From: Sulfuritalea sp.
GTDB taxonomy: Bacteria > Pseudomonadota > Gammaproteobacteria > Burkholderiales > Rhodocyclaceae
Direction of reading: 5' to 3'
Length of the DNA: 59,309 nucleotides
Assembly: GCA_030680805.1 (NCBI GenBank)
Contig: JAUXUK010000061.1
Coordinates: 1 to 59,309, forward strand
Shown piece by piece: positions 10,807 through 17,964 of this stretch (position 1 is its first letter; every line of letters begins with the position of its first letter). The notes beneath the pieces are model-generated. The model ran no database searches. It had not been told where the DNA came from and saw only the letters and a program-made list of their open reading frames with translations. The position numbers and the translations under genes are program-made.

Positions 10807-11093
10807 ATTGATAACGGGTGATCAAAATCATTCGCCCTAATCTCGACAATTCCATCGTTTGAGAAGGTGATGTTCAATACATTTAGGTTGGTAACCTTGT
10901 GATCCTCATACAGCACTCGTATTTGGCCTCTAAAGCCTTCCGAACGGTCGGTGAGTAACGAATATGAATAGTGCAGGTAACTTAACGACTTGCGTTTAAG
11001 TTGATATGGGAACAGCTTAACGGCGAGGAGCAGACCGCAAAAAGCGATGATCGTCCCAACAATTTGCCAGAACGAGTCGTCTAGATCAAACAT
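10701..11093 (-). pseudogene. Membrane-anchored hypothetical protein, 3' end replaced
   Basis: The frame encodes an N-terminal membrane helix (WQIVGTIIAFCGLLLAVKLF) followed by a soluble domain (SYSLLTDRSEGFRGQIRVLY, then DHKVTNLNVLNITFSNDGIV) that looks natural up to about DTDCKILSAS, near 10775. The last 25 residues are the antisense of the recombinase fragment, so the original C-terminus is missing. The two broken genes meet tail to tail, indicating a deletion or insertion joint between about 10745 and 10775. Function is unknown; the protein may still be made in shortened form. Confidence 0.6.
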
Positions 11094-11402
11094 AGGAGTC
11101 GCTTATGGAAGCGGAAATTGGCAGTGCGCGGCCTAATTGCGCAGACTGAGCTAGTTTCCGGAAACATGTGGAGGAGTGCCTGACCCATGCCATAACGAAT
11201 TATTTCGTTGCGAAAATGTCAGGGTTATTGGCCAGAGCGCGGACATGGCCAAAATACCTTCAGCCGATGAATGACGAGAGACTATCCCATTGGGGCCTCC
11301 TTTTCAATCAATTTGCGATAAGCTATTTCTCGGATTCACTCCCCCCCTCAGCCTGTCAGAACTTTTGTGTGCGAGGCATAACATGTTGCAAAAGGAGCAT
11401 GT

Positions 11403-11571
11403 ATGCCAAGCAAGACCCGCAAGAAGAAACCGGCAGCGGCGCTGCCAATCATTCCAAAAATTCATTGACCAGTTTGTCAGCGGCCCGATGACAGCGGAGG
11501 CGGTCAATGTCGCCTCGATGGCGTTCAAGAAGGCGCTGATTGAGTGCGCCCTACGCGCCGGCTCATCCTGA
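11403..11571 (+). pseudogene. IS256-family transposase remnant (5' end, frameshifted)
   Basis: Starting at ATG 11403, after AAGGAG, the sequence reads MPSKTRKKKPAAALPIIPK. After a frame change near 11460 it continues as FIDQFVSGPMTAEAVNVASM and AFKKALIECALRAGSS before a stop at 11571. This is the N-terminus of IS256-type transposases; about nine tenths of the gene is absent. It is a dead remnant that marks past IS activity directly upstream of the sigma-like operon. The flanking 11094-11402 shows no other gene. Confidence 0.8.
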
Positions 11572-11638
11572 TTGCGACGATAAGGCCGCTTCGCCGGAGC
11601 CCGGCAAAATGCGAGGAAGCTACATATCAGGTCCAGCT

Positions 11639-11667
11639 TTACTTTCTTCTATTTCATCTCGGTTAAG
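11639..11667 (+). promoter_or_regulatory. Shared promoter-like element, copy 1 (sigma-like operon)
   Basis: TTACTTT (11639-11645), nine bases, CATCTCGGTTAAG (11655-11667). The same two blocks with the same spacing occur before the ubiquitin-like operon at 16473-16501, while the bases between and around them differ. Taken as -35 TTACTT and -10 GTTAAG, the spacer is 17 bases, but the -10 is unlike the housekeeping sigma-70 box. It may be recognised by the sigma-like protein encoded just downstream. Confidence 0.65.
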
Positions 11668-11697
11668 GACCAGAAACGACTAATTGGGGAGGTAACC

Positions 11698-11769
11698 ATG
11701 ACCGCAGACCAGCTTCCGGAGAATGAAACCAATGCGCCAGCGCGATCCAAACCACGAAAAACGCCTTAA
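11698..11769 (+). CDS. Possible 23-residue leader peptide overlapping the sigma-like gene
   Basis: ATG 11698 follows a strong GGGGAGG and encodes a short polar peptide (MTADQLPENETNAPARSKPR then KTP) ending at TAA 11769. It runs out of frame over the start of the sigma-like gene at 11723. It could couple or attenuate translation of the operon, or mark an ancestral start lost by a frameshift. No homologue is known to me. Confidence 0.35.
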   Translation: MTADQLPENETNAPARSKPRKTP

Positions 11770-12451
11770 CCAACTGTGCTCAACGAGCCCTCAAGAGTGC
11801 AAACGCCAGATCGGGGCCCGTAAGTACACGGACGCCGATTATGTTGTGTCGGAGGTTCTCGCATCTTTAGTCCGCTTACGCTTTGGCAAGGAGACAGGAG
11901 TACTGGATGTCGCCACGGCGGAATTGCATCGTAGAGTAATCAAGACGGTGGAAATCCGTGTTTGGGGATTGGGCAAGTGGTATGGTCTCATGCGTAACGA
12001 CAGTGAAATAGTTGCCGAGGCGGCGCAATATTTTTGGGATATCTTTCTCAAAGATGAACAGCAGGTATGCAATGCCGAGGTTCGTTTCGCCGTCTATCTG
12101 AATGACCGACTCGACGACTTCAGGCGTCATCTTCTGACCCAGAAAAACTCGCAAAAGTCCGTCGACGATATAGGCGAGGTAGACGATGATGGAAGCGAAG
12201 GTGCATATATAGACGCAGTCGGGGATCCGACTGCCGAGACCCTGGAAGAGATTGCAGCTCGCGTACAAAAGTCGAAACATCTGACAAGCATTTTGGTGGC
12301 TTTGCCGCAAAAGCAGCGCAACGCCTTCTACTATCGCGTGGCCTTTGGCTATGATTGGAAGACCGTGGCAGAACTACTGAAGTGCTCAATACCTACCGCT
12401 CGAAGCTACGTGGCAAGTAGCATAGAGCAGCTTCAAGGAGCACTCGAATGA
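11723..12451 (+). CDS. Sigma-70-family-like regulator
   Basis: A 242-residue protein whose C-terminal 50 residues form a region-4-like helix-turn-helix (ALPQKQRNAFYYRVAFGYDW, then KTVAELLKCSIPTARSYVAS), as in ECF-type sigma factors. The upstream part has an acidic linker (GEVDDDGSEGAYIDAV) and a helical region that may correspond to region 2. ATG 11723 has CCGGAGA just before it; ATG 11732 is also possible. It is the first main gene of a three-gene operon, coupled by ATGA to the next gene. It may direct transcription from the duplicated element found before this operon and before the ubiquitin-like operon. Confidence 0.7.
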   Translation: MKPMRQRDPNHEKRLNQLCSTSPQECKRQIGARKYTDADYVVSEVLASLVRLRFGKETGVLDVATAELHRRVIKTVEIRVWGLGKWYGLMRNDSEIVAEAAQYFWDIFLKDEQQVCNAEVRFAVYLNDRLDDFRRHLLTQKNSQKSVDDIGEVDDDGSEGAYIDAVGDPTAETLEEIAARVQKSKHLTSILVALPQKQRNAFYYRVAFGYDWKTVAELLKCSIPTARSYVASSIEQLQGALE

Positions 12452-13065
12452 CGATCGATCGATCGCAAGACGTGGAACGCCTGATCGAAGATTTCATGAT
12501 GGATCATCCCAGTCCCGTCGCCGATGACTGGAAGTGTCTGATTGATGCGTACCCGCAGCATGCCAGTCTGATCGCTGACGCAGCACTGTTCAGATCGGGT
12601 ACCGATGACATTGATGGTGAGCAAGGCGATCTATCACCTGCAGGTCAAAGCGCGTTCAACAACACTATCAGTAAGGTACTGAACTCGGTGCATCAGACAC
12701 CGAGTCCATTACTCGCGGCCGCAAGTAAGCGTGTGGCCTCCATCCAAGGGCCGAGTGCCAAGAATATCGCTATAGAACTTGGCATCGGCCCCTATGGATC
12801 GTTGCTCAGCGGGGTCCTGGTCGGGCGAACGGTTGCGCCCAGGCGCGTGCTGGAAGCGTTGGCGCACAAGCTGCAGATGTCGGCTGCGATCCTCGCTGAA
12901 GTATTTCGACAATCATTTGCGTCGTCGACGGTGCCTGCCTTCAAGTCAACCGAAGGCAAGCCGCAGGTTTCGGTGCAACCTGTGACTTGGGACGACGCGG
13001 TCCGGGCCATGGACGTAGGACCTGAGGAAACTGCCAGGCTGCGTGAGTTCGCAGAAGAATCCTGA
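12448..13065 (+). CDS. XRE-like protein, possible repressor or anti-sigma partner
   Basis: A 205-residue protein with a low-complexity N-terminal half and a central segment (KNIAIELGIGPYGSLLSGVL then VGRTVAPRRVLEALAHKLQM) that resembles a Cro/CI-type helix-turn-helix with its following helices. It starts at ATG 12448, overlapping the sigma-like gene's TGA (ATGA), with AAGGAG upstream. The next gene starts one base after its stop and encodes an ImmA/IrrE-type protease. In ImmR/ImmA, DdrO/IrrE and CapH/CapP pairs such proteases cleave XRE repressors, which makes this protein the likely cleavage target. That role is inference. Confidence 0.6.
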   Translation: MTIDRSQDVERLIEDFMMDHPSPVADDWKCLIDAYPQHASLIADAALFRSGTDDIDGEQGDLSPAGQSAFNNTISKVLNSVHQTPSPLLAAASKRVASIQGPSAKNIAIELGIGPYGSLLSGVLVGRTVAPRRVLEALAHKLQMSAAILAEVFRQSFASSTVPAFKSTEGKPQVSVQPVTWDDAVRAMDVGPEETARLREFAEES

Positions 13066-13066
13066 A

Positions 13067-16000
13067 ATGAACCCATTTCAGCGCGCCCGGGAGGAAGCGG
13101 CCAAGCTTCGTCAAAAGCTACTTCTGGATCGAGCTGAACTGCCCGTCCATGCGACGGAACTCTTGGACCAAATTGAGCCTCGCCTCAATTTGGGTATTGA
13201 GGAAGTACCCGAGGGCAGCTCCGAGTTGGGCGGAGGGGATGCCTGCCTTCAGCGCACTGAGCGCTATATCTACGTGAAAAAGGGTTTGAGTCCCGAGAAG
13301 CATGCTCAGCTGGTGGCGCACGAACTTGGTCATTTCGACCTTGATGCCAATAAGACGCCGATGACGGTCGCCACATTGAAATCCTTGGCGTGCCTTGACG
13401 GCACGCCTGCGGTGGTCAAAGTGGAGTCTTACGGTGCACGCGAGCGGCAGGAACTGCAGGCCAATGTGTTCGGCCGAGAGCTGCTGCTTCCGCGCGCCCT
13501 TGCTCGTGATCTCTTTGCCAAGGGACTCGGAGCACGAAAAGTTGCTCACGACCTCGGTCTGTCTGTTGATCTGGTTCAGCAGCAAATGCTTGACGCAGTA
13601 TTGCTTCCGCAGAGCATGGAAGAGGCGATTAAGGAGCTCCCTCAACCAAGCGGCGATCAGAGCGCAGCCGCAAAAGCTGAGGAACGCTTTGTCAACGTCG
13701 TAGCCGGTCCCGGGACAGGAAAGACGTCCACGCTGATTCATCGCGTCAAATACCTCATCGAAAAGAAACACGTGGATCCTAGCCATATCCTCGTGCTGAC
13801 GTTTACCAACAAGGCGGCATTCGAACTCGTTGAGCGCCTCCGCCACGCCGGTATAGAACGAGCCGCCGACATCTGGGCTGGTACGTTCCACGCCTTCGGA
13901 CTGGAGTTTCTTCGAAAGTACCACCAGTGTTTCGATCTTGAGAGTGACATCTCCGTTGCCGACAGGCTGAATGCGGTAATGCTTCTATGTCGAGAGATTC
14001 CGAACATCGACCTAAAGCACTATCTGCGCATTCAGGACCCCTACGAGTGGCTGGGTGGCGTAGTGCAGGCCATCCATCGCCTTAAGGAGGAGATGGTGTC
14101 GCCTGAGGAGTACCGACGCCGGTTGCCTAGCCTAGCCTGCAAGGATGATGACTTGCGCGCAAGGCGCGAAGATGTCGCGATGCTCTACGACAGTTATGAG
14201 AAGGCCTTGCGTCGGGCAGGAACAGTCGACTTTGTCGATCTGGTGGCCTTGCCGGCACGGGCCATTCGCGAGGATCGGGCGCGCTACTCGGAACTCGCGG
14301 ACAAATTCCAATACGTCCTAGTGGATGAGTACCAGGATGTCACGGAAGCCATGGTCGCACTCGTAAAGCAGCTTGCCCATAAGGCGAAGTCCCTGTGGGT
14401 TGTTGGCGACGTGCGACAGGCCATTCATCATTGGCGCGGCGCGTCGGTCAAGAGTCTTATAGTGTTCGAGAAGACGTTTCAGGACCAGGCCAGCAGCACG
14501 CGAAGTCGAATTCGCAAGTATCCGCTACAGATCAATCGACGCAGTTCCCAGGAGATTCTGGATCTCGTGACGAATGCCGGTCGTCAGCATGTTCTCGAAG
14601 CCCATTTGCCTCTCGACGAAATGACCGCCTCTGCCGGTAGTTGTGGTGATGGCCCGATTCTCGTGTCATGTGCCAATTCAACGGCCATTCCGTCAGTTGT
14701 CGAGACCGCGATCAGGAAACTGGTCACGCAAGGAACGCCTTATGGCGAACAAGCCGTTCTTTGCCGCCGGTCGGCCGACCTGGAGCACGTAGCCAGGCAC
14801 CTGCGTGCGGCAGGTATTCCGGTTCTACACCTGGGAGAACTTGCACAACGTCCGGAAATCAAGACTCTCTTGTGTCTGATGCAGTTGTTGGTCGAACGGC
14901 AGCCACGCGCGCTGATCGGCTTGGCGACGCAACCCAGGCTTCGAGTGCCATTGGCGGACGTCAAGAATCTCATGGCCTGCGCCGATGAAGATATCAAGTT
15001 TCAGCGAGGTCGCTGGCTAAAGAAGAACCTGCCAGTCACGCTCTCAAAGGATGCGCTTAGCGCCATCGCAACTCTGTCTCAGATGCTTCGTGGCCATTCG
15101 CGCCACTCTACGCCTTGGTCGTTTATCTGCGATATGGTTCTCGAGCACCGAGTCTGCCTCCCGCCACCCGAGGACACTTCAATCGCCTCCCAAGTCACCA
15201 GAATTGCACTCTGGCAATTCGCTTACTCGGTAAGGACCGGCGATGGTGATCGAAGGATTTCGGACCTTTCGCGCTACCTCATACGGCAACAGCTACGCCG
15301 GCGGATCGGCGAGACCTATGCCGAGCGGGATCTGCCGCCCGAGGCATCTTCACTCGACGCGGTTCGCATTCAAACCGTTCATGGCAGCAAGGGTCTTGAG
15401 TATTGGGCGGTTCATGTCGCGTTTATTGACGACAGCTCATATGGAGGCGACGCTCCGACATGGAGCCCGGAAGATAATGTGCTTGACGTCGTCCCTCCAG
15501 AAGCCTTGGGAAGCAAGGAGAGCGATCACCAATTCGAGCAATCAGTCGAACGCAATAACCTATTTTACGTGGCCTTATCGCGAGCCAAGCGGCGTCTCCT
15601 GCTGTACGAGGATGCGGAATGGTCTGATCGCAACCGTCCGCCGCAACTCAATCATCAGCCACTTACCTACCGCGTCGTTCGCGTTGGCGGGGATTCGACA
15701 ACAGTGACTCCTACCGCGTCGGCAGGTGCCATTGCAGCGACCTCAGGGCCGATAACCTTCGCGGAGTTTGAGGTGTTCGCGCGGTGTCCGCTGGAACATC
15801 ATTACCGGTTCCGCCTCGGGTTGAAACGTGAGCAGGAACTCGATGCTCCGCTGCGGGCCCGTCTCGCAATTATGTCAACCTTGGAACGTGCTGCCAAGGA
15901 GGGTAACACCCAAAATTATGGCGAAGCGCTTGTGGAGGCTTGGGACCAGTACCGCCTGCCGAAAAAAGAAATGGACCAGCGACTGTGGCAGGATTCAGAC

Positions 16001-16408
16001 ATAGTTGTTCAGCGAGGCTTGAGGCTGTTAAAAGACGCCGGAGGCCACTACACCGAGCCTCGTACCTCAGTGGGTGGGCTTCAAGTCCAGTTGCCGTGGA
16101 TGTTGGCTTCAACGGGTCGAAATGGGACGCCATATATGCTCCTGCGGATTGGCCCCCATGGAGCGCAGAACCTCATAACGCTTCTTCGACCAATGCTGAA
16201 TGGACTTTCTGGCAGCAGAGCTACATCCGTAGGAGTGGCCACCCTGCTTGCGCCGAAACTTGATACAGCGACGCAAAGCGGAAATGTGACACGGACGAAG
16301 GCCTATTCCGCTGCCAAGCGCTATCTCGCCGGCGACCTTGCTCCGGCCCCGGGCCGTGCCTGTAGGTACTGCGCCTATCTGACAATTTGTCCCACCAATC
16401 CATCGTAA
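13067..16408 (+). CDS. ImmA/IrrE metalloprotease-UvrD-like helicase fusion with Cys cluster
   Basis: A 1113-residue fusion. Residues about 1-180 form an ImmA/IrrE-type zinc protease: AHELGH has the HExxH at 85-89, and RQELQANVFGRELLLP supplies the third ligand region. From about 195 it is a superfamily 1A helicase with Walker A GPGTGKT (214-220), GTFHAFG, Walker B YVLVDEYQD, VHGSKGLEYWAVHVA and motif VI YVALSRAKRRL. The last 200 residues (FEVFARCPLEHHYRFRLG and a final cluster Cys1099, Cys1102, Cys1108) resemble the iron-sulfur PD-(D/E)XK domain of AddB/Cas4, but no catalytic D...(D/E)XK was seen. ATG 13067 was chosen. A DNA-sensing protease/helicase role is inferred. Confidence 0.85.
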   Translation: MNPFQRAREEAAKLRQKLLLDRAELPVHATELLDQIEPRLNLGIEEVPEGSSELGGGDACLQRTERYIYVKKGLSPEKHAQLVAHELGHFDLDANKTPMTVATLKSLACLDGTPAVVKVESYGARERQELQANVFGRELLLPRALARDLFAKGLGARKVAHDLGLSVDLVQQQMLDAVLLPQSMEEAIKELPQPSGDQSAAAKAEERFVNVVAGPGTGKTSTLIHRVKYLIEKKHVDPSHILVLTFTNKAAFELVERLRHAGIERAADIWAGTFHAFGLEFLRKYHQCFDLESDISVADRLNAVMLLCREIPNIDLKHYLRIQDPYEWLGGVVQAIHRLKEEMVSPEEYRRRLPSLACKDDDLRARREDVAMLYDSYEKALRRAGTVDFVDLVALPARAIREDRARYSELADKFQYVLVDEYQDVTEAMVALVKQLAHKAKSLWVVGDVRQAIHHWRGASVKSLIVFEKTFQDQASSTRSRIRKYPLQINRRSSQEILDLVTNAGRQHVLEAHLPLDEMTASAGSCGDGPILVSCANSTAIPSVVETAIRKLVTQGTPYGEQAVLCRRSADLEHVARHLRAAGIPVLHLGELAQRPEIKTLLCLMQLLVERQPRALIGLATQPRLRVPLADVKNLMACADEDIKFQRGRWLKKNLPVTLSKDALSAIATLSQMLRGHSRHSTPWSFICDMVLEHRVCLPPPEDTSIASQVTRIALWQFAYSVRTGDGDRRISDLSRYLIRQQLRRRIGETYAERDLPPEASSLDAVRIQTVHGSKGLEYWAVHVAFIDDSSYGGDAPTWSPEDNVLDVVPPEALGSKESDHQFEQSVERNNLFYVALSRAKRRLLLYEDAEWSDRNRPPQLNHQPLTYRVVRVGGDSTTVTPTASAGAIAATSGPITFAEFEVFARCPLEHHYRFRLGLKREQELDAPLRARLAIMSTLERAAKEGNTQNYGEALVEAWDQYRLPKKEMDQRLWQDSDIVVQRGLRLLKDAGGHYTEPRTSVGGLQVQLPWMLASTGRNGTPYMLLRIGPHGAQNLITLLRPMLNGLSGSRATSVGVATLLAPKLDTATQSGNVTRTKAYSAAKRYLAGDLAPAPGRACRYCAYLTICPTNPS

Positions 16409-16472
16409 TCTTCTGACGGTCCGTTCAACTCATGGATCGCCCTCTGTCTTCTAGGCAAGCGATAAGGTGGTT

Positions 16473-16501
16473 TTACTTTTTCAGTTGCCATCTCGGTTAA
16501 G
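16473..16501 (+). promoter_or_regulatory. Shared promoter-like element, copy 2 (ubiquitin-like operon)
   Basis: TTACTTT (16473-16479), nine bases, CATCTCGGTTAAG (16489-16501), lying 49 bases before the ubiquitin-like gene. It is identical in both blocks and in spacing to the element before the sigma-like operon. This suggests the two operons are switched on together. Confidence 0.65.
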
Positions 16502-16549
16502 TCAGTAGAAGGCCGTGTTGCTCACGGTCAGAAAACTGAGGACACAGAT

Positions 16550-17035
16550 ATGACAATCCAAATCTTTCTCCAATCGGAACTCCTTCAGGACATCGAGGCC
16601 CTTGAACTGCCGAGGGGCGTGACCGGGAAGGAGCTGCGTCAAGCAGTCCTGGCCAGGCTGCCAGCAGGCACTGACGTCGCGAATATGCATTTCTTCATCG
16701 AAGACGACGATGACGATCATCCGCTGGACAAGCGCAATGAGATTCCGGATGGGCTGCGGGTTCATCTTCACCGCCAAAAAGGGATCGATGTGGTGGTCCG
16801 GTATGCCGGTCGCGATGTCCGTCGCACGTTTCGTCCGAGCGCGACGGTTGGTCGCGTAAAGCGTTGGGCCACCGATGAGATGGGAATCACGCCGTCTGAC
16901 GGCGCGGAACTCATGCTGCAGTTGAGTGGAACTGACATTCGCCCCGACACGGATGTCCACATCGGAGCTCTGGTCCATTCGCCGGCAAAGTCGATCACTT
17001 TCGACTTGGTACCGTCTCCGCGCGTCAACGGCTGA
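16550..17035 (+). CDS. bilA: Tandem ubiquitin-like protein (BilA-like)
   Basis: A 161-residue protein made of two beta-grasp ubiquitin-like domains of about 78 residues. The first begins MTIQIFLQSELLQDIEALEL and contains the acidic loop EDDDDDHPLDKRNEIPDG; the second begins IDVVVRYAGRDVRRTFRPSA and contains GAELMLQLSGTDIRPD. It would be activated by the E1-like and E2-like proteins encoded downstream and attached to target proteins; in Bil (bacterial ISG15-like) systems the target is a phage structural protein. It ends in Arg-Val-Asn-Gly, so a C-terminal Gly is present without a long extension. It is the first gene of a tightly packed operon, with GAGGA before ATG 16550. Confidence 0.85.
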   Translation: MTIQIFLQSELLQDIEALELPRGVTGKELRQAVLARLPAGTDVANMHFFIEDDDDDHPLDKRNEIPDGLRVHLHRQKGIDVVVRYAGRDVRRTFRPSATVGRVKRWATDEMGITPSDGAELMLQLSGTDIRPDTDVHIGALVHSPAKSITFDLVPSPRVNG

Positions 17036-17045
17036 GGAGGAGGCC

Positions 17046-17501
17046 GTGGACTCTGGTCAGAACCTTCTTGAGGAGCACCTGCGAAGTGGTAGCTTTCTCG
17101 CAGGTGCCGCAAAGGGCCGCTGGCGCCTAGTGGAGTTCCGCTGGCCGGTGGTGATTGTCGAGGTGACCGCCCGGGATGGGCGGCTCTTTACTCTTCGCAT
17201 TGACTGCACGGGTTATCCCGACTTAGCGCCAACCGGGACGCTCTGGGACGTGGACGCCAATCGCCAGCTTCCAGCTGAACTTTGGCCACGCGGTGGTCGC
17301 GTTTCCCTTGTCTTCAATCCATCGTGGAAAGGGGGGGCGGCACTCTATCTACCATGCGACCGGCAGAGCATCGAAGGCCATGCAAATTGGCTATCGGAGC
17401 ATTCGTGGCTCATTTGGAACCCGTCGAAAGGTCTGCTGCAATATGTGCAGGCAGTCTGCGAAACGCTGCAAAGCCATGAACTCCAATTGCATGCGGCTTG
17501 A
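17046..17501 (+). CDS. bilB: E2-like conjugating protein (BilB-like)
   Basis: A 151-residue E2/UBC-fold protein. The core strands (RLVEFRWPVVIVEVTARDGR, then LFTLRIDCTGYPDLAPTG) and the segment ALYLPCDRQSIEGHANW fit bacterial E2-like proteins; Cys104 in LPCDR is the likely thioester site. It starts at GTG 17046 directly behind a strong GAGGAGGAGG, 10 bases after the ubiquitin-like gene. It should accept the ubiquitin-like protein from the E1-like enzyme and pass it to a target. Its 3' end overlaps the JAB peptidase gene. Confidence 0.8.
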   Translation: MDSGQNLLEEHLRSGSFLAGAAKGRWRLVEFRWPVVIVEVTARDGRLFTLRIDCTGYPDLAPTGTLWDVDANRQLPAELWPRGGRVSLVFNPSWKGGAALYLPCDRQSIEGHANWLSEHSWLIWNPSKGLLQYVQAVCETLQSHELQLHAA

Positions 17502-17964
17502 GTTTGCACAGGGCGTCTGGACCGGGCTCATGGATGACCTGCGTCGGCGTGGGCGGGGGCAGCGCGAGTCAGGGGCGTTCCTGCTCGGAGAGATTCGCGA
17601 TACCGGGCGGTTTGTGCATACCTGGCTACCCTATGACGAACTCGATCCAGGTTCCTTGGCCTATGCCTATGTCAGGCTGAGCAGCGATGCGTTCACGAAG
17701 CTATGGGCAATCTGCGCAGATCACGGATTGCAGGTCGTTGCCGATGTGCACACCCATCCCCTCGGCCCGGGACAGAGTCCGTCCGACCAGGCCAATCCGA
17801 TGATCGGGCTGCCAGGACATGTGGCAATTATCGTTCCTCGATTTGCGGCCGGGAACGTGCGCCCCGAGAACGTCAGCGTCAATACCTACCTAGGGGAAAA
17901 ACGATGGCAAAACGCGTTCGGCGCCGCTGCCGCCGAACTGATCAAAATAAGTGGGGGGTCGTAA
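17491..17964 (+). CDS. bilD: JAB/JAMM deubiquitinase-like peptidase (BilD-like)
   Basis: A 157-residue zinc isopeptidase of the JAB1/MPN/Mov34 family. The JAMM ligands are visible: Glu27 in ESGAFLLG, His87 and His89 in VHTHP, and Ser96/Asp99 in QSPSDQ. It would release or mature the ubiquitin-like protein. ATG 17491 was chosen; ATG 17476 in the same frame would lengthen the overlap with the E2-like gene. The stop codon TAA shares a base with the ATG of the E1-like gene, so the products are probably made in fixed ratio. The peptidase precedes the E1 here. Confidence 0.85.
   Translation: MRLEFAQGVWTGLMDDLRRRGRGQRESGAFLLGEIRDTGRFVHTWLPYDELDPGSLAYAYVRLSSDAFTKLWAICADHGLQVVADVHTHPLGPGQSPSDQANPMIGLPGHVAIIVPRFAAGNVRPENVSVNTYLGEKRWQNAFGAAAAELIKISGGS

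Noticed and set aside
15790-16408. Active PD-(D/E)XK nuclease at the end of the protease-helicase fusion
   Set aside because: The cysteine cluster and the FARCPLEHHYRFRLG start fit the fold, but no D...(D/E)XK could be found, so activity is not claimed.
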